The translations under genes were made by a program, and so were the position numbers. The notes beneath the pieces are model-generated. The model had not been told where the DNA came from. It saw only the letters and a program-made list of their open reading frames with translations, and ran no database searches. From UBA1731 sp964440985 (GTDB taxonomy: Bacteria; Verrucomicrobiota; Kiritimatiellia; RFP12; UBA1067), in assembly GCA_964440985.1 (NCBI GenBank), contig CAYTWE010000018.1:1-35880 (forward strand): a stretch of 35,880 bases of DNA. The letters run 5' to 3'. The first letter of the stretch is position 1; every line of letters starts with the position of its first letter. This document shows, in pieces, positions 8,681 to 16,478 of this stretch.

Positions 8681-9997
8681 ATGCAAAACAGAAGAGGATT
8701 CTTGAGGAACGCTGCAGCGTTTGGCGCATTCGCCATTGTGCCTGCCCGCGTCCTGCGCGGAGCGACAGCTCCGTCCAACCAGCTCACACGCGCTCTGATC
8801 GGCTTCGGTTCGATTGCGCATTCCCAAAACCATCTCCCGTTCAAGGGGTCGCGGCTCATCGGTCTCTGCGATCCGTACGAGGCGCGTGTGCAGGCAGGGC
8901 TGAAGGCTGCGCAGGACAACGGCTTCGGAAAGATCAAGGGCTACGGGAACTTCCTTGAACTGCTTGCGGACAAGGATGTCGACATTGTCCACATCTGCAC
9001 GCCGCCGCACTGGCATGGCTGCATGAGCGTGATGGCGGCGAACGCCGGAAAGGACATCTGGTGCGAAAAGCCGATGACGCGCACCGTGGGTGAGGGAAAG
9101 CGCGTGATGGAGGTCGTCAAGGCCAAGAAGCGCATGTTCCGGCTCAACACATGGTTCCGCTTCCAGAGCACGTTCTATGGATTCGGCACAACCGTCAAGC
9201 CGATTCGTCAGGTTGTCGAGAACGGACTTCTCGGCGAAGGCCCGATCAAGTGCACGTTCGGTGCGGGGCAGGGCTTCAGCTGGAAGTTCTTCTGGTCTGG
9301 TCGCGTCAACTCCGCGCCGGAGCCGATACCCGCAGGATTCGACTGGGACATGTGGCTCGGCCCGGCGCCGTGGAAGCCTTACACCGCGCATCGCGCCGGC
9401 ACATCCTTCCGCGGCTACTGGGACTACGATTCGGGCGGGCTTGGCGACATGGCTCAGCACTACCTCGATCCGCTCCAGTACCTTCTCTGCAAGGACGAGA
9501 CGAGCCCGGTGAAGGTCGATTACGTCGGCCCGAAGCAGCATCCTGAATCCGTCGGCCGCTTCGACCGCATCACGCTCACGTATGCGGACGGCACGGAGGT
9601 CGTGCTGGACGGCGACGAATCGCTCAAGGGCGAACCGCTCCTTCGCGGCTCGAACGGACTGTGCGTCTACCCGAAGGCGAAGGACGGCAAGACGCTCCGT
9701 CTCGTTGACGCCAACGGCAAGGAGCTGAACGCGGAGAAGATCCTCGCCGACCTGCCCGAACCGGCACCTCAGCAGACGGACTTCATTGACAGCTGCAAGA
9801 ACCGCAAGACGTTTGCGCTCAACGAGTCGAACGGCTTCCGCTCCTGCACGATGTTCAACCTCGGAATCGCGGCGGAACGTCTTGGACGCGGATTCAGGTT
9901 CGACCCCGAAACGCTCCACGCCGTTGACGACCCGGCGGCAGACCGGTTCCTCTACCAGTCCATGCGCGAACCGTGGCGCAAGGAGATGTGGGGCTGA
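8681..9997 (+). CDS. Tat-exported Gfo/Idh/MocA-family oxidoreductase
   Basis: This 438-residue protein begins with a twin-arginine signal, NRRGFLRNAAAFG, so it is probably exported folded with its cofactor. A Rossmann domain follows with IGFGSIA (the third position is Ala instead of the usual Gly) and the family motif EKPMTRT, whose Lys is normally catalytic (about residue 129). The C-terminal alpha/beta domain has GGLGDMAQHYLDP (about 252-264), carrying the Asp and His typical of the active site. Family members oxidise or reduce sugar hydroxyls with tightly bound NAD(P); exported relatives of the glucose-fructose oxidoreductase type retain their cofactor. A DUF1080 gene follows after 31 bp, suggesting that this enzyme makes a 3-keto-glycoside which the next protein cleaves. 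The substrate is unknown. Confidence 0.88.
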   Translation: MQNRRGFLRNAAAFGAFAIVPARVLRGATAPSNQLTRALIGFGSIAHSQNHLPFKGSRLIGLCDPYEARVQAGLKAAQDNGFGKIKGYGNFLELLADKDVDIVHICTPPHWHGCMSVMAANAGKDIWCEKPMTRTVGEGKRVMEVVKAKKRMFRLNTWFRFQSTFYGFGTTVKPIRQVVENGLLGEGPIKCTFGAGQGFSWKFFWSGRVNSAPEPIPAGFDWDMWLGPAPWKPYTAHRAGTSFRGYWDYDSGGLGDMAQHYLDPLQYLLCKDETSPVKVDYVGPKQHPESVGRFDRITLTYADGTEVVLDGDESLKGEPLLRGSNGLCVYPKAKDGKTLRLVDANGKELNAEKILADLPEPAPQQTDFIDSCKNRKTFALNESNGFRSCTMFNLGIAAERLGRGFRFDPETLHAVDDPAADRFLYQSMREPWRKEMWG

Positions 9998-10028
9998 TTC
10001 CAGATACACGACTACCGGAGAAGCAGAA

Positions 10029-11549
10029 ATGAAGAAACTTTTTTGTGCGATGATGATTGCCGGCGCAATGGCCGCCGGTGCGGCGGACCCCAACAAGTAC
10101 GCCGACTACGGTGCGGCCATGGCGCCGAACAAGACCTACCCGATGGCGGTCGAATGGCATGCCGCCAACCGCGCCGCAATCGAGGCGGAGACCGCGGACG
10201 GCAAACTCGCCGTGTTTGTGGCGGATTCGGACAGCGCGAAGGCTCTGCTCGCCAAGGTCAAGCCGGCGTACGACACCGATCCGATGGTGGCTGCGCAGGT
10301 TGCCGCCGTGAGCCAGTACGTGATGCGCACCGAACCGTCATGGTGGGAGTTCTGGGCGTGGTTCTCGGATTCCGACCGCGATGTCTGGACCGCTGCGCTG
10401 CTCGAAGCGGCGGCGGATGCGAAGGATGCCTACTGCAAGATGCTGTTCCTCGACCAGCTTCGCTGGTGCGGCCGGCAGGATCAGGCGGCGAACGTCCTTG
10501 AGATCGGAAAGGCGTCAAACGACAGGGGTGTGATGCAGTTCGCCGACATGGTGGCGGCGGAGCTCGATCCGGAGGCAGGATGCGCGAAGGCCTGCTGCAA
10601 GGTCAACTGCCCGTACGGCAGCTGGGCGCTGACGCTTCCGTTCGATGCGATGAACGCCGGACATCTCATCCTGTCGAAGGGTGCGGACGGCAAACCCACT
10701 GCCACGCTGCTGTGGCGCTGGGGCAGTCCGTTCACCGTCGCCGGTGAAGACCTCAAGGTCTGCAAGGACGGTTTCACCCTCACGTTCGGCAACCACAAGC
10801 CGAAGGATCTGCCGCAGGACAAGAGCGCATGGCGCAGCGACCGCGTGATCGCGAAGATCCGCGGGGACTGGGCGGCCTGCACCCTTCAGAAGGTGGACGG
10901 CAACGGCAAGGTCGTCGGCGCGGTGCAGACGTTCTCAGCAAAGCGCAATCCGCCGATCGGCCCCAAGCCTGACCTCGCGAAGGCCGTGCGCGGCACGCCG
11001 GTGAACGTTCTCGGCGGAACGATTGACGACTTTGAGCTTATGGAGAAGTCCCTGATGAACGGATGGACGCTGAAGGACGGCGTACTCTCCAACCGCATTG
11101 CGCGTGACGCCAACGGCAAGTCGCTCCACAAGAACGGAAACCTCCGCACGAAACGCGCCGATTTCTTCGACTTCAATCTCAAGTACGAAGTGCGCGTCCT
11201 TCCGGGATGCAACTCCGGCGTGTATCTGCGCGGCATCTACGAGATCCAGGTGCTCGACAGCTACGGCAAACCGGTCGACTGCCACAACATGGCGGCGTAC
11301 TACGGTCGCGTCACTCCCCGTGTCGCGGCGGAGAAGAAGGCCGGCGAGTGGCAGACCGTTGACGTCACGCTCTACAAGCGGCATCTCACGGTTGTCCTGA
11401 ACGGCGTGAACATCATCGACAACGTGCCGGTCGTCGGAATCACCGGCGGCGCGATGACGGCGAACGAATTCACGCCGGGACCGCTCTACATCCAGGGCGA
11501 CCACTCCGACGCGGACTTCCGCAACATGGTTCTTACGCCGCTGAAGTGA
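10029..11549 (+). CDS. Exported protein with C-terminal DUF1080 domain
   Basis: This 506-residue protein starts at ATG 10029, with GGAGA 5-7 bases upstream. The open frame extends to 9786, but that part overlaps the upstream gene and lacks a signal. A signal peptide, MKKLFCAMMIAGAMAAG, is cleaved near AAGAA. Residues about 25-190 are helical and Ala-rich with no recognised family. Residues about 195-310 look like a small beta domain containing LLWRWGSPF. The DUF1080 domain (about 325-506) has MNGWTLKDGVL, CNSGVYLRGIYEIQVLDSYG and the closing DADFRNMVLTPL. It lies in one operon with the Gfo/Idh/MocA oxidoreductase. By analogy with known pairs it may hydrolyse or eliminate the aglycone from an oxidised glycoside; that role is inferred. 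Confidence 0.85.
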   Translation: MKKLFCAMMIAGAMAAGAADPNKYADYGAAMAPNKTYPMAVEWHAANRAAIEAETADGKLAVFVADSDSAKALLAKVKPAYDTDPMVAAQVAAVSQYVMRTEPSWWEFWAWFSDSDRDVWTAALLEAAADAKDAYCKMLFLDQLRWCGRQDQAANVLEIGKASNDRGVMQFADMVAAELDPEAGCAKACCKVNCPYGSWALTLPFDAMNAGHLILSKGADGKPTATLLWRWGSPFTVAGEDLKVCKDGFTLTFGNHKPKDLPQDKSAWRSDRVIAKIRGDWAACTLQKVDGNGKVVGAVQTFSAKRNPPIGPKPDLAKAVRGTPVNVLGGTIDDFELMEKSLMNGWTLKDGVLSNRIARDANGKSLHKNGNLRTKRADFFDFNLKYEVRVLPGCNSGVYLRGIYEIQVLDSYGKPVDCHNMAAYYGRVTPRVAAEKKAGEWQTVDVTLYKRHLTVVLNGVNIIDNVPVVGITGGAMTANEFTPGPLYIQGDHSDADFRNMVLTPLK

Positions 11550-11562
11550 CTGCACTGAAATG

Positions 11563-11596
11563 GCCGGTTTGCCGTCTTGCCGGACGGTGAACCGGC
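11563..11596. terminator. Hairpin terminator after the DUF1080 gene
   Basis: Arms at 11563-11576 and 11583-11596 form a 14-bp stem with two adjacent G-U pairs and a 6-base loop (TTGCCG). It begins 14 bases after the stop codon. The T tail is poor (TTGTGCG), so efficiency is uncertain. It lies between the plus-strand DUF1080 gene and the minus-strand tRNA, so it could serve both. Confidence 0.6.
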
Positions 11597-11664
11597 TTGT
11601 GCGAAATCGAAATGCAACTGCGTGGGGACGAACCGGACGCGGTCAGCGGAAAAGGGGAGGGAAA

Positions 11665-11741
11665 TGGTCGGAGCGACGAGATTTGAACTCGTGACCTTTT
11701 GCACCCCAAGCAAACGCGCTACCAGACTGCGCTACGCCCCG
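11665..11741 (-). tRNA. tRNA-Pro(GGG)
   Basis: A complete 77-nt cloverleaf on the minus strand. The acceptor stem CGGGGCG pairs with CGCTCCG (one G-U). The D arm is GCGCAGTCTGGTAGCGC. The anticodon stem TTTGC/GCAAA closes loop TTGGGGT, giving anticodon GGG. The T arm contains GTTCAAAT, and CCA is encoded at the 3' end (11665-11667). It decodes CCC and CCU. A promoter lies just upstream at 11763-11791. Confidence 0.96.
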
Positions 11742-11762
11742 ACGAAGTGAAAAACGGCGCAA

Positions 11763-11791
11763 ATTATATCAAAACGTATTTGACTGTGCAA
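11763..11791 (-). promoter_or_regulatory. Promoter of tRNA-Pro(GGG)
   Basis: On the minus strand, TTGCAC (11786-11791) and TATAAT (11763-11768) are separated by exactly 17 bp, with an extended TGA before the -10. A GC-rich discriminator (GCGCCG) follows, then TTTTT. GC-rich discriminators are typical of stringently controlled stable-RNA promoters. It overlaps the upstream region of rhaA on the other strand. Confidence 0.85.
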
Positions 11792-11835
11792 GTGGACGGA
11801 AACGACCTTGCCAAACACCACAGGAGAGACAAACG

Positions 11836-13071
11836 ATGAGCTATCAGGAAGCGAAAAAGAAGTACGCCGTGCTCGGCGTAGACACCGAAGCGGCGATAAA
11901 GGCGCTGCAGAAGGTTTCCATATCGATGCACTGTTGGCAGGGCGACGACGTCGGCGGGTTCGAGAACGACCTCGGCGCGACGGGCGGCATCCAGGCAACG
12001 GGCAACTATCCGGGGAAGGCGCGTACGCCGGAGGAGCTTATGGCGGATATCGATGAGGCTCTGTCTCTGATTCCCGGCAAGCACCGCATCAACCTTCACG
12101 CCTGCTATGCCATTTTCGAGGACGGCAAGAAGGTTGACCGCAACAAGCTTGAGCCGAAGCATTTCAGGAAATGGGTTGAATTTGCGAAGAAGCGCGGTCT
12201 CGGGCTCGACTTCAACCCGACATTCTTCTCGCATCCGCTGGCCGACGGGCTTACGCTTGCGAGCGAAGATCCCAAGGTTCGCAAGTTCTGGATCGAGCAC
12301 GGCATCGCGAGCCTCAAGATCGCGGAGTATTTCGGCAAGGAGCTGGGCACGCCCTGCACCGTGAACTTCTGGGTGCCGGACGGCTTCAAGGACGAACCGT
12401 CTGACCGCTTCGGGCCGCGCAAGCGTCTGAAGGAATCGTACGACAAGATCTTCAAGTACAGGTACAACAGGAAGCTCTGTGTGCCTACCATCGAGTCGAA
12501 GCTCTTCGGCATCGGGGTGGAGAGCTGCACTCCCGGCTCCCATGAGTTCTACATGTGCTACGCCATGAAGAACAACATCCTCTGTCTGCTTGACACCGGC
12601 CATTTCCACATCTCCGAGAACGTCGCGGACAAGATAAGCTCGCTTCTGCTCTTTTCGGGCAAGGTGGCGTTCCACGTGTCGCGTCCGGTGCGCTGGGATT
12701 CCGACCACGTAATCCGTCTTGACGATTCGGTCACGGCCTGCGCCCACGAGATCGTGCGGAACGGCGTGGAGAACTTCATCATCGCCCTCGACTACTTCGA
12801 TGCGTCCATCAACCGCATTGCGGCATGGGTGCTTGGAATGCGCAACATGCAGAAGGCGCTTCTCCAGGCGATGCTTGAGCCGAACGAGACGCTCAAGGCT
12901 CTGCAGGACGCCCGCCAGTTCACGGAGCAGCTTGTTCTCCAGGAGGAGCTTAAGGCCTATCCGTGGCAGGAGGTCTGGAAGGAGTTCTGTTCAAGGGCGA
13001 AGCTTCCGGCCGATGAATGCTGGATGGCGGAGGTGCTGAAGTACGAACGCGACGTGCTTTCCAAGCGCTGA
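11836..13071 (+). CDS. rhaA: L-rhamnose isomerase RhaA
   Basis: This 411-residue cytoplasmic enzyme converts L-rhamnose to L-rhamnulose. Long stretches match the RhaA family: SMHCWQGDDVGGFEN (about 30-44), GGIQATGNYPGKAR, LIPGKHRINLHA, GLDFNPTFFSHPLADG, VESKLFGIGVES-like (here IESKLFGIGVES), LDTGHFH, HVSRPVRWDSDHV and DYFDASINRIAAWV. Together these supply the Glu, Asp and His residues of the metal site. Length fits the family (about 419 in E. coli). AGGAG lies 8-12 bases before ATG 11836. It is not in a rhaBAD-type operon: no kinase, aldolase or regulator is adjacent, and a tRNA separates it from the DUF1080 gene. I found no clear plus-strand promoter in 11742-11835. Rhamnulose processing must be encoded elsewhere. 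Confidence 0.96.
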   Translation: MSYQEAKKKYAVLGVDTEAAIKALQKVSISMHCWQGDDVGGFENDLGATGGIQATGNYPGKARTPEELMADIDEALSLIPGKHRINLHACYAIFEDGKKVDRNKLEPKHFRKWVEFAKKRGLGLDFNPTFFSHPLADGLTLASEDPKVRKFWIEHGIASLKIAEYFGKELGTPCTVNFWVPDGFKDEPSDRFGPRKRLKESYDKIFKYRYNRKLCVPTIESKLFGIGVESCTPGSHEFYMCYAMKNNILCLLDTGHFHISENVADKISSLLLFSGKVAFHVSRPVRWDSDHVIRLDDSVTACAHEIVRNGVENFIIALDYFDASINRIAAWVLGMRNMQKALLQAMLEPNETLKALQDARQFTEQLVLQEELKAYPWQEVWKEFCSRAKLPADECWMAEVLKYERDVLSKR

Positions 13072-13110
13072 GCGGAAAGATTCGCGGCTGAGGACGCATC
13101 AAAAAAGGGA

Positions 13111-13139
13111 TTGCGTTTTCAGACGCGAAATGAGATAAT
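13111..13139 (+). promoter_or_regulatory. Promoter of the pseudopilin gene
   Basis: TTGCGT (13111-13116) and GATAAT (13134-13139) are 17 bp apart, with extended TGA at 13131-13133. Transcription would begin near 13146, leaving a leader of about 28 nt with AGGAGA (13161-13166) before ATG 13174. Confidence 0.65.
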
Positions 13140-13173
13140 CCAAAACCAATCGAACCAATCAGGAGACACAGAA

Positions 13174-13920
13174 ATGAAGACTTCAAAAAAAGGATTTACG
13201 CTTGTCGAGCTGCTCGTCGTAATCGGCATTCTCGGCATTCTCATGGGTGCGCTGTTCCCGGCGATTTCGTCCGCGATGATCAAGGCGAACCTTTCGGCCT
13301 GCGGTATGCGCGGGCGCAACCTGTTCGTGGCCATCACGAGCGCAAACACCGAGCGCGAGGCTCTTGGCCTTGGCAACGTGTGGCCGAAGACGCAGGCGGA
13401 GGAGGGCGCGGATACCAACACCGACCCGCTTTCCGGCGCAGTCAGCTCCGGTGCGGACTACTTCACCTATCTGTTCGACATGGCGAAGATCACGGATTCC
13501 ACGCAGTGGAAGCCGTATGTGACCGGCGTGGATCTTTCGGTGCTTAACGGTGCCGGCGTCCCGGCCATCCCGAACGGCGCCACGAAGATCGACGGCAAGA
13601 ACCTGCTCTGGTGCGTTGCCGCGAACGTGACGGACGAGATCTCCGACGTCTACCCCGTCCTCTTCTCGCGCAACATCCCCGTCAGCGCGATGAAGACGTA
13701 CGAGAAGACCTATGACGGCGGCTCCACCGAGATCAAGATCGGCAAGAGCAACGGCGCCAAGTACGACACCCCGTTCTCCAACAAGGCGTTCGTGCTGATC
13801 CGCAAGGGTGGCGCGGTGATCACGCAGACGGCCAAGTACGCCCTCTCGTCCGTGATGTTCAACAAGCAGCCGTACACCATCGATGCCGATCCTGCACCGC
13901 AGTTCCTCGATGTCGAATAA
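13174..13920 (+). CDS. Type II secretion / type IV pilin-like pseudopilin
   Basis: This 248-residue protein starts at ATG 13174, seven bases after AGGAGA. It opens with a short basic leader and the prepilin site KKGFTLVELLVVIGILGILMG: cleavage after Gly, Phe at +1 and Glu at +5, then a hydrophobic helix. Prepilin peptidase, encoded at 24645, should process it. The rest is a globular domain with a WC-containing central region and no recognised family. It resembles the major-pseudopilin-like proteins common in the PVC group, where many such genes stand alone. Partner secretion genes (secretin, ATPase) are absent from the window. priA follows after only 12 bp. Confidence 0.85.
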   Translation: MKTSKKGFTLVELLVVIGILGILMGALFPAISSAMIKANLSACGMRGRNLFVAITSANTEREALGLGNVWPKTQAEEGADTNTDPLSGAVSSGADYFTYLFDMAKITDSTQWKPYVTGVDLSVLNGAGVPAIPNGATKIDGKNLLWCVAANVTDEISDVYPVLFSRNIPVSAMKTYEKTYDGGSTEIKIGKSNGAKYDTPFSNKAFVLIRKGGAVITQTAKYALSSVMFNKQPYTIDADPAPQFLDVE

Positions 13921-13932
13921 TCGCACGTTGGC

Positions 13933-16167
13933 GTGTTCGTAAAGGTCGCAATAGACCTTGCTCTCGACCGGCTCTTCACCTATGAAGTGCCGGTCGAACT
14001 GTCTGGAGACATCCGCGTAGGGCAGCTGCTCCGTGTTCCGTTCGGACATCGCGAAGCGAGAGGCTTTGCGTTGTCGGTGGAGGCGGCGCATGGCGTGGGC
14101 GGCGGGAATCCGCCGTCTGTGCCCTACAGGATCAAGCCTATACTTGGCATTGCCGATCCGGCTCCGTTCTTTTCGCCGGAGATGCTCCGGCTTGTCAGGT
14201 GGATATCTGAATACACCTGCTCCCCCATTGAGATGTGTCTCAAGGCTGCGGTTCCGGCGGCGGTGCTGAAGCCGAACGCAAGGCCAAAGGAACTGCTCTT
14301 TGTAGAGCCGGTTGACGGCTGCAAGGCGGAGTTGACGGCATACCAGAAAAAACTGCTTGATAACATCGTGCGCGTGGGCGGCGGCTGGATGCAGCCGCTT
14401 TGCCGCGAATTCTCGACGACGCCGGCAACCATGCGCACACTTGCCGGGAAGGGCGCGTTGCGCATTGCGCCACGTGCGCAGCGACGCGATCCGCTCGCCG
14501 GACGCAATGTGCTGGCGTCCAAGCCGCTTGAGCTGAACGACATGCAGCGTGAGGCTCTGGAAGCAATCACGGGGTGCGAGGACGGTGCGTCCGCAGGCGG
14601 CACAAGCCGGGCGCAGGGCGCTCCGCGCCCAATTCTCCTGCATGGCGTCACTGGATCCGGAAAGACCGAGGTCTATCTTCAGGCGATTGCGCACGGGCTT
14701 TCATGCGGACGCGGCGCGATAGTTCTGGTGCCTGAGATATCGCTTACGCCGCAGACTGTTCGCAGGTTTGCGGGGCGCTTCGGCGGGCAGGTTGCGGTGC
14801 TGCATTCAGCGCTTTCCGACGGTGAGAGGTACGATGAATGGCACCGCATCCGCACTGGGGACGCAAGGGTTGTCGTCGGGCCGAGAAGTGCGGTGTTTGC
14901 GCCGGTCAGAAACCTCGGATTGATTGTCGTGGACGAAGAGCACGACATGAGCTACAAGCAGGACGAAACGCCGCGCTACAATGCGCGGGACGTCGCCGTG
15001 ATGCGCGGTGCGTTCGAGCGGTGCACGGTCGTTCTGGGTTCGGCCACACCTTCGCTTGAGACGTGGCACAACGTCCAGTGCGGCAAGTATGGGCTGGCGT
15101 CGATGGCATCCCGCGTCGCTGGACATCCCATGCCGCTCGTCCATCTCGTTAATCTTGAGGAGGAATGCGAGGCGTACGCCTCTGCGCCCATATTCTCAAG
15201 GTTCCTGCTTGACGCCATCGCTGAACGGATCAGGCGCGGAGAGCAGACGATTCTGTTTCTGAACAGGCGGGGCTATTCGCGGGTGTACGAATGCAGAGGC
15301 TGCGGCGGCGTGATGACCTGCCCGAACTGCAGTGTCGCGTACACATACCATTCGGCGGACAGATGTCTCAGATGCCACATCTGCGGCGGATGGATGCTTC
15401 CGCCGGCATCGTGTCCGGACTGCGGTGCGCGTGACTTCTCGTTCGTCGGTGTGGGTACGCAGCGTGCAGAGCAGGCTCTCGTAAAGTGTTTCCCGTCCGC
15501 CCGCATACTTCGCATGGACGCAGATTCGACGTCGCGAAAGAACTCGCATGACGACATACTGTCGAAGTTCCGTTCGCGTGAGGCGGATATCCTGATAGGA
15601 ACGCAGATGATTGCGAAGGGGCTGGACTTCCCGAACGTAACGCTTGTCGGCGTCCTTAACGCCGATGCGTCGCTGAACATGCCGGATTTCCGGGCGGCTG
15701 AGCGAACCTTCCAGCTGATAGCGCAGGTTTCCGGAAGGGCGGGACGTGCAGAGAAGCCGGGCGAGGTGTTCATCCAGACGTTCCACCCCGACGAGTTTTC
15801 GATACGTGCGGCGGCCGACGCCGATTTCGTGAGGTTTGCGGAGGCTGAGTTGAAGGAACGTAGGCAGGCCGCTCTTCCGCCCTACATGAAGTTCGCCACG
15901 GCCGTGTTTCGGTCAAAGGACTGCGGACTGGCTCAGCGTTGGGCCGATCTGTACTCCAAGTCGCTTGCGAAGTGCCGTGGACTTTCCGTGACGGAGGCCA
16001 TTCCTCCCGCTCTTGAAAAGGCGGACGGGTGGTACCGGTTTATGGTGCAGATCAAGTCTGAAGCCTCCAAAAGCATCGCCGCCGCATGGCGTTGGATAAC
16101 GGTTGCACGTCCGTTGCCGAAGGATGTACGCGCCGCAATCGACATTGACGCATTAAATGTGATGTAG
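13933..16167 (+). CDS. priA: Primosomal replication helicase PriA
   Basis: This 744-residue protein starts at GTG 13933. PriA restarts stalled replication forks by binding branched DNA and loading the replicative helicase. The N-terminal DNA-binding domain begins FVKVAIDLALDRLFTYEVP. The helicase core has Walker A GVTGSGKTE (about 238-246), Walker B VVDEEHDMSYKQ (about 332-343) and GSATPSLET. A zinc-binding insertion (about 453-505) carries CRGC, CPNC, CLRCHIC and CPDC. The second helicase half has GTQMIAKGLDFPNV and QVSGRAGRAEKPG. Length fits the family. The start lies 12 bp after the pseudopilin stop, without a clear ribosome site, so the two may be cotranscribed by chance of layout. Confidence 0.97.
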   Translation: MFVKVAIDLALDRLFTYEVPVELSGDIRVGQLLRVPFGHREARGFALSVEAAHGVGGGNPPSVPYRIKPILGIADPAPFFSPEMLRLVRWISEYTCSPIEMCLKAAVPAAVLKPNARPKELLFVEPVDGCKAELTAYQKKLLDNIVRVGGGWMQPLCREFSTTPATMRTLAGKGALRIAPRAQRRDPLAGRNVLASKPLELNDMQREALEAITGCEDGASAGGTSRAQGAPRPILLHGVTGSGKTEVYLQAIAHGLSCGRGAIVLVPEISLTPQTVRRFAGRFGGQVAVLHSALSDGERYDEWHRIRTGDARVVVGPRSAVFAPVRNLGLIVVDEEHDMSYKQDETPRYNARDVAVMRGAFERCTVVLGSATPSLETWHNVQCGKYGLASMASRVAGHPMPLVHLVNLEEECEAYASAPIFSRFLLDAIAERIRRGEQTILFLNRRGYSRVYECRGCGGVMTCPNCSVAYTYHSADRCLRCHICGGWMLPPASCPDCGARDFSFVGVGTQRAEQALVKCFPSARILRMDADSTSRKNSHDDILSKFRSREADILIGTQMIAKGLDFPNVTLVGVLNADASLNMPDFRAAERTFQLIAQVSGRAGRAEKPGEVFIQTFHPDEFSIRAAADADFVRFAEAELKERRQAALPPYMKFATAVFRSKDCGLAQRWADLYSKSLAKCRGLSVTEAIPPALEKADGWYRFMVQIKSEASKSIAAAWRWITVARPLPKDVRAAIDIDALNVM

Positions 16168-16179
16168 AATGGACATCAC
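16159..16179 (+). terminator. Small hairpin over the priA stop codon
   Basis: GTGATGT (16159-16165) and ACATCAC (16173-16179) form a perfect 7-bp stem with a 7-base loop, overlapping the priA stop. No T tail follows, so intrinsic termination is doubtful. Confidence 0.25.
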
Positions 16180-16195
16180 GAGCCACGCCGGGAAA

Positions 16196-16272
16196 TGGTC
16201 GGAGCGGAGGGATTTGAACCCTCGGCCTTTTGGTCCCGAACCAAACGCGCTACCAGACTGCGCTACGCTCCG
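16196..16272 (-). tRNA. tRNA-Pro(CGG)
   Basis: A complete 77-nt cloverleaf on the minus strand. The acceptor stem CGGAGCG pairs with CGCTCCG. The D arm is identical to that of the other tRNA-Pro. The anticodon stem TTTGG/CCAAA closes loop TTCGGGA, giving anticodon CGG. The T arm contains GGTTCAAAT, and CCA is encoded (16196-16198). It decodes CCG, a frequent codon in the neighbouring genes. An apparent plus-strand frame across this tRNA is spurious. Confidence 0.96.
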
Positions 16273-16275
16273 AAA

Positions 16276-16296
16276 ACACAGGATAGACATCTGTGT
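16276..16296 (-). other. Hairpin in the tRNA-Pro(CGG) leader
   Basis: ACACAG and CTGTGT arms (6 bp plus one possible G-U) flank a short loop. In the transcript the hairpin is followed by TTTT just before the mature tRNA 5' end. It may assist 5' processing or act as a weak attenuator. The GGG tRNA leader has no counterpart. Confidence 0.3.
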
Positions 16297-16310
16297 CAAA
16301 AACGGCGCGA

Positions 16311-16339
16311 AGTATATCACTTGCGGCATTTGAAGTCAA
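16311..16339 (-). promoter_or_regulatory. Promoter of tRNA-Pro(CGG)
   Basis: On the minus strand, TTGACT (16334-16339) and TATACT (16311-16316) are 17 bp apart, with an extended TGA. The discriminator contains GCGCCG followed by TTTTT, matching the promoter of the other tRNA-Pro. Confidence 0.85.
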
Positions 16340-16451
16340 TACGGAATTTCACGCAAAAGCAGTCTGAAAATCGAAAGGCAGGGGCATTCCCATGTCATGT
16401 TTTCCGCAAAGAAAAATATTGCATTTGCCATAGAAATAAAAAACGAGTATT

Positions 16452-16460
16452 TGGTATCAT
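16452..16460 (+). promoter_or_regulatory. Extended -10 promoter of the glycoside hydrolase gene
   Basis: TGGTATCAT at 16452-16460 matches the window's extended -10 element with one substitution. It is preceded by an A/T-rich stretch (16409-16450) that could act as an UP element. No well-spaced -35 is seen. Transcription would start near 16467, about 80 nt before the chosen start codon. Confidence 0.5.
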
Positions 16461-16478
16461 ATGCACCTGTCGGGATGG

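Noticed and set aside
9786..10028. N-terminal extension of the DUF1080 frame
   Set aside because: It overlaps the oxidoreductase gene in another frame; ATG 10029 has a ribosome site and a signal peptide.
8591..10096. Open frame of 501 codons on the minus strand
   Set aside because: It mirrors the Gfo/Idh/MocA gene, shows no family motif, and is explained by codon bias of the true gene.
11780..11808. TTGACT upstream of rhaA as a plus-strand -35 box
   Set aside because: The correctly spaced hexamer is CGACCT, not a -10, and the site overlaps the minus-strand tRNA promoter.
13183..14694. Open frame of 503 codons on the minus strand
   Set aside because: It lies opposite the pseudopilin and priA, crosses both, and encodes an Arg/His/Leu-rich protein with no motifs. 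Long antisense frames are expected from GC-rich codon use.
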